Shown: positions 39,820 through 52,982 of the stretch, in pieces
Position numbering within the stretch: the stretch's first letter is position 1
Layout of the letters: every line of letters begins with the position of its first letter
Assembly: GCA_013396525.1 (NCBI GenBank)
Contig: VWYX01000275.1
Location: 559,613-623,612 of the forward strand
Direction: 5' to 3'
Length of the DNA: 64,000 nt
Source: Chaetorhynchus papuensis
Taxonomy: Eukaryota; Chordata; Aves; Passeriformes; Rhipiduridae
Program-made: the position numbers and the translations under genes
Notes under the pieces: generated by a model
Databases searched by the model: none
Seen by the model: the letters and a program-made list of their open reading frames with translations, nothing else
Told to the model about the DNA's origin: nothing

Positions 39820-40232
39820 TTCACAGAATCATAGAATGTCTGCGGTTGGAAGGGACTTTAAAGACCATTGTGTTCCAAGCTGCTGCCATGGGTCAGGACG
39901 GGACACCTTCCACTAGACCAGGTTGCTCTAAGCCCCGTCCAGCCTGGCTGTGCACACTTCCACAACCTATCCTGGGCAACCTGTGCCAGTGCCTCACCAC
40001 CATCACAGTAAAGAATTTCTTCTGTATATCTAAGCTAAATTTCCCCTTTGTCAGTTTGAAGCCATTAGTTCTTCTCCTGTCACTACAGTTCCTGATGAAG
40101 AGCCCCTTCAGATACTGAAGGTTGCTTTGAGGTCTCCACAAAACCTTCTCTCTCTGGCCTAAATACCCTCAACTCTCTCAGCCTGTCTCCATAGGGGATG
40201 TGCTCTAGTGCCCTTATCAACTTCATTACCCT
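39820..40232 (-). mobile_element. CR1 LINE, 5'-truncated 3' end
   Basis: The + strand begins TCACAGAATCATAGAATG, the reverse complement of the CR1 terminal ATTCTATGATTCTGTGA. It continues with recognisable 3'-end text: GGTTGGAAGGGACTTTAAAG, CACCTTCCACTAGACCAGG, CCTGGGCAACCTGTGCCAGT and GCCTGTCTCCATAGGGGATG. The element lies on the - strand with its 3' end on the left. It contains only the last roughly 410 bp, as is usual for CR1, with no reverse transcriptase ORF left. It is the least diverged mobile element in the window and supports an avian source. Confidence 0.93.
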
Positions 40233-40449
40233 CCTTTATGTAGGGTGTGCATAAGATGCCTTGTAATGCATGAGTGGACTAAGGTCTTCAAAAGTATAAA
40301 AAACAAATGGTTCTCAATAAATTGGTTATTGCAAGTCGCGTGGATTTCAGTCCAGAAGTATGCGTGCATTGAGCTGTGCTTCCTTCATACAGTCTTTCAA
40401 GCATCTCATGTGAATGTTCCAGGTAAAGTAGCTATAAAGAAAGAAAACA

Positions 40450-40860
40450 AGTAATGCATTCAGGTTCCAAATTGATACAGCTGGAGCAAGTAATCCAAAA
40501 TACAGCAAAAATCTAAATCATGAATGAGAGAAAGGCACTTGGAAAACAGTAATGCTGAAAAATGTTTGGATGTGTTCAAACAGATTAGATATGAGCTTGT
40601 CTTGTAGCAAGACAACAGAAAAGGCAATAACAAGGTAATTATCATTTTCATAACTCTGCTAAGATTGTATAGGAAATAATGTGTTCAGTTCTGGCCATGT
40701 TAGAGAAAGAAGCAAACTGGAGGGATTTCAGATGCAAGCAACAAATTACTGAAGAGCTGTAGGAGCGGACTTGTGAGGGAAGACTAAGAGAGTAAAGCCT
40801 AAATATGGTCAGTAATAACAAAGTAAATACATGCTATCTGTTCAAAAAAGACATGGGTGG
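40450..40860 (+). mobile_element. Old CR1-type LINE internal fragment
   Basis: The segments GTGTTCAGTTCTGGCCATG, GAGAAAGAAGCAAACTGGAG and GTGAGGGAAGACTAAGAGAG follow the order found in CR1 upstream of its 3' end (tgtgtgcagttctgg, gaactggag, gaggagagactgagg). This suggests a + strand fragment lacking the terminal part. It sits about 200 bp right of the younger - strand CR1 and is a separate insertion. Moderately sure. Confidence 0.6.
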
Positions 40861-43094
40861 TACGAGCTCTAACAGGGTTGAAGAACTGTCCAGTGCACTG
40901 GAAGAAGCGACTGTATAAGAAGAGTTGGGGTTTGAACAGAAGTGAACATGAGGCAGTGTTTCAGAGCAATGAAAATCTGTAGAATATTCATAGGGAGAAT
41001 GTGAAACCTCACTGTCTCTCTGAGACATGCTAGCCAAATTAAAACATCTGAGACCCTAGCAAAAGTGGGGTTACAAACCTGCTTTTGGTATTTGCAGTAT
41101 CACCCTGCCTTAGTATGAACATGAGCCCAGGCCTTTGCAGGGGCAGGATGCTTGCTTTTCTTTTGTTCCCCAGTTTGGAGGGTTCTTTCCAGACAAGAGA
41201 TCCTCCAAATGAGCTTCAGCACAGAGAAGGCAGTTTTAACTGTTTCATATGTGGCTTTTCTTTACTTTCCTCTCAGCCACCCAGCCAAAGGAATGAAGTG
41301 AAATAATCTGTCTGGTACAAGTTTTTGTAGGCTACCAGAGAACAGTGACATCCCTTTCCATCTGAAAACTGCAGTGAACTGAAGTATGAAAGCTGGGAAC
41401 AGTCCAGGAGCCACTGCTGGCCTATGGCATTCCTTTTATCCTGTCACTGAGTTCTGTTCAGATACTCCTCTCCCTTCCTTTCAAGGAATTAGCACAGACA
41501 ATGGGTTTGTTTCATAGTAACAAAGCTGGTGATCAAACTGGCTTTGACACTCAACATAGGTTTTATTACACTCACAAGCCAGAGTTGTTGTATCTGGTTA
41601 GTAAGCTTGTATTTTTACAAAGATAATCGTTTTATACTGCATGATTTCCAAACTATTAGAAGGATTTAATGTATGCTGAAGCCTCTACCAAGCTGTTTTG
41701 ATAAGCAGTCTTATTTTTTGTTTAGCAAGGTCTTACGGGTGATCTTTAGTCCCTCAGGGAAGAGCTCATAAAAGTCTTAAAAGTGCTTTTGCAGAGCTTT
41801 ATTTATTATTTTTAAGCATGAAGATTACTAGCACAAAGATAACAAGGCTCTTATAGTACAACATGTTCTTTGTTTTTGCAGGTTATAGCTAACATATTAG
41901 GAGTTCTCAGAATGCCAGTTTTGTTTGTTAAGTGTTTTGAGAGCAAATAGATGTAATCCTATATTGCGTTATTTCTTAAAATGAGTTTTTCTGGAGCAAG
42001 AAGCAGTAGGAGAGATCTGGTCTCAGTATGGGTGTCAGGAATCATGTCACTAACCACATTTATCCATTACAAAGTAGTTGTTACAAGTTTACTATATTTA
42101 ATATCTAAAGATTTGCAAATTATTTTATATATGGGGGAGCACTTCATTGCAAGAAATGGGATGAAGAAGTGGGCTGAAAGTAAAACCTAAATATAGACCA
42201 CAGAAGAAAATAATTTAAAAAACCCATGCTTGACATTCAGTATAAAAAAGTTCTAAAATTTCACTCACAACATTTTCTCATATATTTTTACTACAAACAG
42301 ATCCACAGTTTGCATATAATTCTTTGATTTTTAATAAATCAAGTAGAAATGATGGGATAAGCAGTAAGAAATACTGAACTTGTGTTGTATGTTTGGGGAT
42401 GGGCTGGAATGCAGAACAACCAGAGTAGAAACATTTGTCTTAAAGCATCGGTTATCAGATTGTGCTCTGTGCTAAAGATAGTCTGATAATGGTCTGGTGA
42501 AGAGGCACAGAGAGTCACCCAGTCACACTGTGCTGGTTCCACCTCTTTATTTTCAGGCACCTGTAATGAAGTCAGTGAGAATTAAATGAATGTATCTATT
42601 ATTGTGCATTTTCAGAAATCCCACTAGGCACCTCCTTCTATCTGTAGATACTAAAATCCTTGAAAAATCTGTTCCTATGCTCTCTAAATCTCAGAGGATA
42701 AAGTTAGAAATCAGTGCAAAACGGATTTTAAGTTATTCCTTTTGTTGTGAATGCAATCAAACAGTTTCTTGCAACTCATCTCTAAACCTTGGAAATGTTT
42801 GAAATTGTTCCTTGCTCATGCAGTTGTGGCAGCAGTCTAAGTATCTTGGTATTTGGAAAAAATCAAGGTACATTTCAGTGTTCCTGTCAGATATTGTGGG
42901 GTGGCACTTATATATGAGAGAATTCCCAATTTCCGGTTTCAGGTGATTGGCCTGTAGTGCACCACAGAGTAATGTAAGAGTAATATAAGGGCTGAGTATT
43001 TATTGCATCAATAAAAATGAAAACACAACTGCTGTGAGGCTTTTGGCCAATAATCTCTAGGCTTTTTATATCAATTATCTAAAATGCCCCAAGC

Positions 43095-43160
43095 TGCAGG
43101 AAATATTTATTACTGTCTCAGTTTACATATGGAGGAAAAAGGTAAAAGAAAGGAAAGTGT
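43095..43160 (+). mobile_element. Short MIR-like remnant
   Basis: ATTTATTACTGTCTCAGTTT followed by ACATATGGAGGAAAAAGG resembles the attattatcccatttacagatgaggaaa core of MIR/L2. Too short for a firm family call. Confidence 0.35.
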
Positions 43161-45914
43161 CTGATGTAGCAGAGTTCCTGTGGCAGATGGTTGTCTTTTA
43201 GAGCTTTGAACCATTTTCATCCAGGTTCATGGATATCAAACACTGGAAATACCTGTTAGTCTTCCCACTGAAATCTCTGCCATGTATCTCTGCTTCATCA
43301 AAAAGAGGTTATTAATTAGATAAAGCCCTTGATGTCAAATAAATAACAACCTGAAGGACAAGAGCTAGTAATGATTGCTAAAAATAAATAAAATTCCATT
43401 ATCAAGCGAAATTTTAACATTTTAGAGGGAGAACAAAATGTCATCAGGATTCTGCCTAATAATTGGTAGTACCTCCGAGATATGGACCATGGACCATGGA
43501 GTTCCAAATACACTGTGTCAGTAAAGCCAAATCAGTATTTGACTGGATTGTATCTCTCTTGATGGTAGCATGGTCACAGTAAAAAGAAAAAAAATGTGCA
43601 TCTCTATTCGCTGTGTTTAGTTCACCTAATTCAGGTAAAATTCTTAGCTCTCTGCCACAATGGCCTCTTCAGCTGACTCTTCTGATCCGTTCACTGACTT
43701 CTTCACTCGCTATTTCATTTCATTTCCTTGTCCTCATTAAAACCTTAGTCCTAGGGAAATAAATAATTGGTATAAGGATAGTGGTTGGTTTGCATGGATC
43801 TAATTGCAGACCCGTGGCCTTTGGATGTACATCTTTCCAGGTTTATTTATATGATGCCCCTCACCACTTTTATCCCTCTTTGGGTTATGTGTCAGTTCTT
43901 ACTTCCTAACGATGTATTTATTCTCTTCCACCTGTTTTTCCCTTCTATGACCTTGTATACAGTCTCCTGTTGGCTTACTGTATCCTCCACTGTTTCCTTT
44001 TAAATCTCCTTGGGATCGGTCCTTTCCACCAGTGACGAGCAACTTTTCTACATGAAGGAGACTTACAGACAAAAGACCTACTTAAATATAAGATAGATGG
44101 AAGGAAATTCTAACATGTGAGAAACAAGGTTCACTGGGAAGCCTTAGGAATATGTGTTTGATCTTCCTGAAGGTGCCAGGTTGACAGCCACCGTAAACCA
44201 GGCAGGTTTGTGGCAATACATTCTCTGCAGCCCCTGTGACACAGAATGTAGGAGGAGAGAGTTTTCCAAATCACTTAAGTGGTTTGAAAATATGACTCCC
44301 ATTGAAAGGTGATGGCACTTAGGCTTCTGAAGTAAGTTAATGACATTAATTAAGGCAAAGATTGTAAATGGAAGATTAAGAAAAAATTAAAGATCATTCT
44401 TGCTTTGTGAATATTGTGTGTCTGTTTTGTTTCTTTTAAACCTCAACAAGTACTGGAAATGTCAAGTTGAGTTTTCTCATAATTGCTGGTGGGCCTCCTG
44501 TGGGCAATGGAAGTGTTTCTACAGCTTCCAGATTTTTCACTTGAAGTAGCTTTGCTGTTGAATCTTACACATAGATACTCGTTTCCTAAAATATTTTTAG
44601 GGAAAATAAATTTTAAAAAATAGGAGACAGTACTAAATTGCTGGAGAATCATTTGTGTTCAGAAGTGTGAAGTATTCTGTTTTCTGATTATCTCTTATGT
44701 CATACTCTTACCGGCTTCCTGGTCACTATGGAGACTATAAAATAGATAGGCCTACATATCTGATGTAGAAAGCAGAGAAAAAAAACCTGCCTTTAGTCTT
44801 CTTTACGCATTCTAAAAGAGTGAAGTGTGGGCAAAATTCCAGCTTTGAAAAAAAGAACCTTTTTGGTTGCTTTTAGGATCACAGGCTTCTTTAAATCAGA
44901 CAATATCTGTGCTTGTTTTAAAGAGATAGGTATTTTATTCCAGGTGTTTTTTGGCTGCAAAACCAGCAGCTTGATTCTCATGATATCTTTTTTTTTTTTT
45001 TTCCCCTGCAGATGCAGACTTCATGCATACCATATGGTGGTAATTAACAGTTTCAGACTTAGTTCTCAGTTTTCTTCTGCTTCGATTCTTGGTTGGTTTG
45101 GGACAAAATTTTAATGTCAGAGAAGCAGAGTTTTCTGTCTGAGTTTAATTGCAGACAGGAGTAATGTGCATCTCTAGATGAGGAAGAAGTAGATGAGATC
45201 TATTTAAAGCACTAAGAGATATTTTGGAAATCTCACTGAGTACAACCTGTTTCTTTTCATTAAGCCTTTAAATGTTCCTCTATAGAACTGAAATAGGCCT
45301 CCCTTGGACCCTGGGAACAGAGAGAGACAATTTGAAAGATACAGCTGGAATGAAGAGTTTCTTTTAACAGCACAATGTTTGCACTTTTTATGAGAGCAAG
45401 GGTAACATTGTGTAATCTTTAAAAAAGATATTGCTCAGTGAGGACAAGTCCATTGTCCAGTGACGTGACTTTTCCTGTCAATCACAAAGGTGACAAGGGG
45501 GCTAGATTAAGTAAAGCTTGCCCAAGATTAACAAAGGAAGATTATTGACCTCGTCCTGAAAGGGCAGAAGCCTGTTTTATCATTAAACCTTGGAAGAGGT
45601 ATTTCCTCCAGAGGTGGAAAGCTGTTCGGCAGTATCAAGGCAACTTTCTTGTAAATGAGCAAGTCTTCCTGTGGATTCTAGCTTGGAACAGAAGCAGAAG
45701 ACACGAAACGTGCGCCAGTCCCATTTTTTGTTGCTATTGCTGGGGGGAAAAGAAGGGCCTAGAGTGTTTGCTTCAGCAAGATCTGTGTAGGTCCTTTTCT
45801 GCCTTTCCGAAGTGGGAAAAGCAAGAATCAGCAGCATCAGGTGTTGGTGAGTAAAATCCCAGCTCAGAGTTGGAGGGAATGTTGGGCCAGCACACATTAG
45901 CAGAGTAATTCGCA

Positions 45915-45931
45915 ATGCAAATGAACAATAG
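45915..45931. promoter_or_regulatory. Octamer plus SOX-like composite motif
   Basis: ATGCAAAT (perfect POU octamer) is separated by one base from AACAATAG (SOX core AACAAT). The order and orientation differ from the textbook OCT4-SOX2 composite, so function is uncertain. Confidence 0.35.
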
Positions 45932-47129
45932 AGCCCCATCCACCAAGCAGCTGCTGACTGCATAAAACTGTTACCAGGATTAACCGTGCCAGAGGCTGGA
46001 ATGTAATCAAACTTAAACAGGTGAAATGGTTGCACAGCTGAGAGAGACTGTTCCCTAGGAAAAGAGTGTTTGTCCACTGTTTTGGTGGCTGAGAGATGAA
46101 TCTTGTGTGTGGCTTGATGGACTTAATTTTAAAACGTCAGTAGTAGATATTGATGTTCCTTAATACCACATTACAGTGTTGTTGCTTTTCTCTCAGTTAA
46201 ACTAAAGAAAGTCATGTCAATTTGTCCTTTTAAAAAAAGAACCTTCTAAATCTCACTTGTTGGGAGGGAAGTTCTTCTTAGGGAATTAATTTTAGACTGT
46301 TGCTGACATATCTTTCTTGCCATTAAGGATTTCTCTGAGTGTTTTCAGGGAGATAGTTAAACTCTTGTATGCAGTGTCAGAGGATTTTCTTTACTAGAAG
46401 TTTTTTAGCTTTATGCAACCATTGACACAAACAGGTTTAATGTGGTGGAAGTATCCTTTCCTTTTATGTGCTACAAGTAAAAATCCAGACCCATTGAGAG
46501 CTTTTTCACTTCTCCCACTAATGGCATAAGAAAGAATAAAATAAATGAGAGGGACATGAGGTGAAAGCCAAGATAACTGTTGCATGTTTCGCGTTGTTGT
46601 TGTGAATGACAGAATAAAAGGATCCCGGGCTTGTGAGAAAGCAGATTCTGGAGCTGGTGTGCTGGAGGATACGTGTGGAAGTGTCATCAGCAGCAGAAGC
46701 TGGGGTGTGCTCTCATCCACCAGTACAGAAAGGAGAGGATTCCTCTTGTATTGCAAATCACGCAATGGATGTGTGATTGCTACAGATCTTTCTGAATGAA
46801 TAATTCACTGGTGTACTGTAATTTAGCCCACTGAGATGTGATTGCAGCTGTTCCCCTACTGTATATGTGTTTTGATTGAGTGTCTTAAATCTCAGAAGTG
46901 TATAAATAGCCGTGTATGTGATATGCAAACACTGCATACATGCACACCTAACCGGAGTGGTCTGAGGAAACTTCTTTTAGGGGGTTGGTTTCTTGATTGT
47001 ATATTTTAGTATATAATCTGCCATTTAAAAGAAACACTTCCCTTTCCTTTTTTATCTGGCTATGAAGTCTTCCTAACTGTGGTATTATAAATGCTTTTAG
47101 CCAACATTGTAGTAGGAGGATATCTCTGT

Positions 47130-47330
47130 TATTAATGAATTTATCATTCCAAGACCTTTATAAAAAGAGATTACTTGTGCCTGTTTTACAGGTAGGAAAC
47201 TGAAATGCAGGGGAAAAAAAGTGTTATTTTCCATGGTTTCACAGTGCATTTGAAAGAACTAGGAATTGAGTATCCAGAGTCCTTTCATGATGCTTTACTC
47301 ACAGACTACTGCGTTGTCCCCCTCACAATT
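47130..47330 (+). mobile_element. MIR/L3-like ancient repeat
   Basis: GTGCCTGTTTTACAGGTAGG, AAACTGAAATGCAGGG, GGTTTCACAGTGCATTTG, AACTAGGAATTGAGTATCC and AGAGTCCTTTCATGATGCTT match the amniote MIR/L3 order (ttttacaggtgggaaactgaggcac, ggtcacacagc, aggaatagaacccaggagtcctg). An open frame across it on the + strand is a by-product and not a gene. Confidence 0.6.
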
Positions 47331-47505
47331 CCTTTTCCTCAGAAAGTGAGGCAGAATTTTAAAAAAACTCGTGAGTTTCATTTGAAAGCCAAGCAATTTA
47401 TGATTTTGAAAACCATCTTATGTTACGTTACATAATCATTCAATCTTGGGTTCTTATGCTTCTTCTCTTATAACAAGCTGGTTTTATACTCAGAATATAT
47501 TTGTA

Positions 47506-47589
47506 CATAAAAAACCCCACTTGCATGAAAACCCCAAATGTACATGAAAACCCCAAATGTACATGAAAACCCCAAATGTTCATGAAAAC
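47506..47589. repeat. 19-bp minisatellite
   Basis: Three near-identical 19-bp units, CATGAAAACCCCAAATGTA (third unit ends in T), run from 47524 to 47580. A 9-bp partial unit follows, and a degenerate 18-bp unit precedes at 47506-47523. Confidence 0.92.
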
Positions 47590-48140
47590 AGGAGCAGTGA
47601 TACCTGAGGTTTAGGCAGCTTTGACAAGTATTTTGTGTCTGTGACCAATATGTGACACACAGAAACAGGAGTGGAAGTCTTTGGGACCTGCTTTGGATTA
47701 AAACAAAAAACTAGTTCTTGGTAAAATGAAGAAACACACTGTTCCTATACGTAACTGATAGCATAGGTAGATTTAAGAAGTGTAACTAAGGATGATATTT
47801 GGCTTATCTGTCTCGAAGCGTGAATAAGAAAGCAGCTTTCAAGATATTTCCTCTTTTAGCCTTGTGTGTAGGAAAAAAATTGCCGCTTGCTGATAGTGGT
47901 TTAGAATTTTAGATAAAATCTGAACTGATGCTGAAGTTAACCATTTTGCTTGTTTAGATTGGTGTTAAAAATCAGTTTATTCGAGTCTTTATATGTGAAA
48001 AAAAATTGCATTTGGGTTCAGCTAAGTTTGGAAGTCTGGTGTTAGCAACTAGGAATTTTCCAACTGCAGAACAAAACTGGAGGAAGTTGCAAGAAAAAGA
48101 AAAGGAGCATTTCTGTTGATTGGAATCGGAAAATTTTTTA

Positions 48141-48212
48141 GGGCTTGGTCAAAAGCTCATTGACGTCAGTAGAAAGTCTGTCATTAACATCACTGGGTTT
48201 GGTTTTTGGGGC
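48141..48212. repeat. Foldback (inverted-repeat) element, copy 2, with CRE palindrome
   Basis: GGGCTTGGTCAAAAGCTCAT with TGACGTCAGTAGAAAGTCTG and a right half CATCACTGGGTTTGGTTTTT have the same arrangement as the copy at 30689. The arms are more decayed. TGACGTCA at 48161-48168 is a perfect cAMP-response-element palindrome. Confidence 0.55.
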
Positions 48213-49725
48213 ATATGATGGCCCAGATTGTAATCTCAGTTAAATCGGATTCTGTTAGGGAATTTATTCACTAGTATAACACATTCAAGCTGCTCAAAAC
48301 TGTTTGCATTAAAAGTTTTCTTAACCATAGGTAATCTTTTTGCCACAACAAAGTAGCCTGTGAAAACAAACATATTTTCTTTATTGCATGTCTTCCATGT
48401 AGCTTTACTCAAATTGAAATAATTTTTAGCAATTAATGTTCTATTTATGAAAGTATGGGTTTTTTCTGAAATACTCTGGTTTATTAGAGCAGAGACATCA
48501 AAATTACTCAAAAAATAGAGAATTATAACACAAGTCATTAAAAACTGTGTGTGTACATATTTATAGATATATGTATCACCTTCATACCCTCTGAAATAAA
48601 ATGAAAAAATGAAAACAATTTAAAAATTAAGACTTTTTTGACCAAGTCTGTAACTCATATCACAAGATGATCCAGTGGCTTTTTAAAGAAATAATATTCA
48701 TTAAACAGCTGGAGTACAAAAATGTAAGGTAATAGAACAGTGAAAAAAAAATCCTGGAAAATCACGTCAAAATAAAAACTCTACATGTTTACACCATTAT
48801 ATTTAAGGCAGTGTATTACTCTGCAGCAAGCTTTGTTTGGAGACATTGACCTAAGTTTCTCGGGTACAGATGACATATATTAGCCGAGGAAAAAATGGGT
48901 TTGGGAGATGCATGCAGAAGGGTAGAGTATAACAGACATGAAAGGAGAAGGAATATGTGCAGAGAACGTTGCTTTATGTTGGAGGAGATGTGGAGGAGAA
49001 GGCTCTCACGTTAATGAAGGCAAGTTTGAAGATGCTGGAACCAGTTTTGCTTTCCATTAAAATTAATGAGTAGACCTCTGTGGACTCTCACTTGAGGAGG
49101 GTTGTGTGCATGTTCTAGGAAGTCACAGAGTTTTGCCATTGTGCTGCCAGGGAAAGTCATTAGGACCACCTTTGTGAAAAATACTGTTTCTACAAGAAGT
49201 GAAGATTTAAGACAGAAGAGAATAGAATTAGAAAACAGAAAGCAATTGCTTCATCCTTTATAGATGGGAGAACTGCTTGAACTGTGAGTAAAAATATGTC
49301 ATATGGTGAAGGACATTTAATGTTTGGTTACTATTTTATTTCTTACAACAACTAGGCAATCGAGGCATTAAGCACTTTATAAAGTCAGGAAATTAATGGT
49401 TCTTGTAAAAATTGAAGGTTTTTTTAGAAAGAGAGCTGTAAAAGAACAAACAATTAAAGGTAATCAATACTATTGTTATTAGGAAACCTATGAGAACAAC
49501 ACTTCTTCTCAATTAGGGAAAAACTGTATTTTATGTTTCTCTCTTGCAAGCTGATCTTTGTTCACTCCAGCCTGTAATCTCGGTTTATGCTTTATAGATA
49601 GGCTTTGTTCTGGGTGTTTTTGAAGCATTGCGTACCTTTTTTAAAGGTTTCAACAGAAGAACAACGAGCAATGAACTCAAAGAACAAAGGATTGTTCTTT
49701 CTTTCTTTACATCTTTTTTTTTTCC

Positions 49726-50102
<377 letters not shown>

Positions 50103-51467
50103 TAGCAGAATTAAAGATCTTACAGTTCTTGTCTACATTAGAGGTAGATTTTGTCAGTGTCCCATCATAGCTAATGTTTTTAGCTTTTCCCAAAAAAGAA
50201 GAGTCTAGTGGTCTTTTTGTTACTGTTGCAACCTCGTCAATATGCCTGCATTGAGCTAATTTTAATCACCTGGGGGCTTTTACACCACTACTCCCCTCTC
50301 CCAATTCCTAGAGCTGAAAGAAATATTGTCATCAATATCAATGTTTTTGTGACATGATCTAGTGTTCGTGTCATTATTTGAAAGGTAAGAAGTTAAGTTG
50401 GGAATTCATGAAAGCTTTTGTGTGGGACACATCATCCTCTGTTTGTCTGTAGTGCAGGTACTGTACAGAGAGAATGCGTGTGTTCCCTGCATTATGTGTG
50501 GCCAACAAGTTTCAGCTTTGGCTTATAGGATTCATTTCTGGAGTACTGATGTCTTTTTGAGACCCTCTCTCCCGTTGGAGTTAATAGCACTTGTGCTCTG
50601 TGGCCTGAGACTAAGACCAAAGATTAAGATTTTTAATTTTTGCCTGTTCGGGGCAGAGTCAAAGTCCTGACTGGAAGATGAAGTTCTCATTATGCTCTCC
50701 ATAGGTATCCACATGCATTTTTACAGCTGCCTTTTCGGGGCACTGCGAGCCGATTGTGTGAACATACTGAGCCTTGTTTCCTGGTGCGCAGTAATGAGAC
50801 TCTATTTTCATTTACACTCACCTATCCTGTTGTGCAAATCTATTTGAAATGTTTTAAAGCCAGGCTCTCAGGGCCTGCCTCAGTGCTGAAGCATGAAGTG
50901 ACAGCACCTACAAGAAAATCTTAGGACAACCTGCATACTGGAATGGAAGTATGGATACAAACACACTGGCACATACACGAGCATGACAGGATTGTAAATT
51001 AGGCTTTTCCTGACCGGAGCTTGCAGTAAGGGTCTGCTGGGAAACAAATTTGTCTAAGCATTTTTTTAATATTACTTACAGCATTTCTTTTGCATTTAGG
51101 TTGACATAATGGTCAGTGCCATAACATACCTGGTGCCTTTGGATGGAAAAGACTAGGGGGGAATGGGTGGGAAGGAGACCAGGCTTTTATCTGAGAGAGG
51201 AAAGAACGGGGAGTTCTGGGCAATGTATAAATACCCTGTTGAGTATGAGGTTGTACAAGCTGCACAAACTCCATTAAGGAAAGGCCACAGATAGACATGA
51301 GAATGGTTACAGAGCTTGTGCATTATCTCAGCTCTACTAAAATGAAAATATACAGTACAAACAAAAGATCTACAGCTTTGTGAAGAGATTGGGAGAGAGA
51401 GGAGGGGGAGCAACTGAATGTTGGGCTTTGCAAATGCATGCAACAAAAAATCTTTTCTTCCCTCTAG

Positions 51468-51492
51468 CCATTGTTCTATTGTCTTTCAAAGG
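51468..51492. promoter_or_regulatory. Candidate clustered SOX/TCF motifs
   Basis: CCATTGTTC, CTATTGTC and TTTCAAAGG lie within 25 bp. Two ATTGT cores (reverse of ACAAT) are spaced 9 bp apart. Predicted from motif reading only. Confidence 0.3.
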
Positions 51493-52982
51493 CCATTAAA
51501 TTGAACAGCAGGTTGTGATGAAAATTTCATTAAGCCCTAGTTAAATCATTATGAGGGTGCCATATTCATGTCTCTGCTTACTCCCCATCCAGGAAAAAAT
51601 GAATAGGAAAGAGTTGAGCTTTTTTTCCCTTTCTCCTTAAAAGCAAACTAACAAAAGTTCAGAAGTTAGAAGAGAATGGGAAATGGGACATGAAACAAAA
51701 GGAGGCCAGAGAGGTGAGCTGGCTAGGAAGAAAATTAGACTTGCATAAGAGCATTGAAAGGTGGTGAGGGACAAATACATCATTTTGACAACCCTCCCTC
51801 CCCCTTCCCTTCAGCCAACATGGTTGTTTTTAGAATGGCTAATTAAAAAATATATATTTCTGGGTGCAGATGGCAAGACTGTTTTTAAAGGTCCTCTACA
51901 AATACGAGTCTTTTTCCCTAAATGAGTTATATACTGATGCAACACAGTGTCTTATCTGCTTGAACTCCAGCAGAAAATTATTGTCATGTCTTCTTCATGT
52001 AGTGCTAAAGTAAAATTGTCAGTCATCACCGGTTGCTAGTCAGGTAATTAGCATATTAATGAGTTTCCCTGTGAATAAGATGTTACAAGTGGGAATCTTT
52101 GATAGTACATGTAGGTAAAAATGCAGCAATTTGTGATAAATGCATATTTCAGTAATGATTTTTAGTCTTGCTAGTTTGTAAAGCTTTGTGAGATGAAGAT
52201 CAAGAATCTTGGTTAAGCTTTGCTGCATTATGTCAACAAGAGTAATATAATACTTTATTTCCCTTTGGGAAGAAAGGGAAACATTTGCACCAGTAGTTGA
52301 GGTTTAATTAAATCAATTTCCTGTGAATCTTCCAAAGACCAGATATGAGCCAGATTCCCATTTCTCTATGTACTCAAAAGTTTATATATTATTTAACTTG
52401 TACAATGGGCTGTGTTTGCTCTCTTTTTATTGTTTGAAATAGTCTTCTGAATTACTGTGGGAAACATGCTTTTGAAGCATTCTCTCAAATGGCCTGTTTC
52501 TTCAAAATCAGAAAAAAGAGAAGGGCTGGACAGACAACTTTAGGTCTTAATTTAAACCTCCTATCAGGCAGGAAAGGGCTTCTCTTTTCTGAAATGGGCT
52601 TTAAGGACAAGTGAGATATTCCAAAATATTGATAACAGGTTTGACTGTTTCTAAGAAACTTTATAGATACAAGGTAAGCGGTTTTCTTAAATTATGTTTG
52701 TTAGAAAATAAAAGTAAAACTTAGTAAATTTTGTCAGTAAAGGACAAGAATTTTTACATTTTAAACATACAGCTCAGAGTGCACCAGTGCACACATGTAC
52801 ATATGCACATATGTAAACACATCCCTGTACTCACACATGAGCTTGTAAGGGAAGCATCTCTCTTCATATAAATGGTTTTCATGTAGATTTGTTGTATATA
52901 TGGCCTTGGTTAATGTGCCCTGTAGGAGTCCATGCTACCTCATTTTCCAAAAGCTCGTCACTTCCTTTTCCTCCTTAGATAT

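Noticed and set aside
39846..40141. Open frames on both strands at 39.8-40.1 kb
   Set aside because: These lie inside the CR1 3' non-coding end and are not CR1 reverse transcriptase.
45583..46077. 164-codon open frame on the - strand, one of the longest in the window
   Set aside because: No recognisable domain, no splice-site context, and no match to any family I know. The stretch looks like motif-rich non-coding sequence, and open frames of this length can occur by chance in 64 kb.
46901..46909. TATAAATAG, a perfect TATA-box-like sequence
   Set aside because: No CpG enrichment, initiator or exon follows. TATA-like strings are frequent by chance in AT-rich introns.
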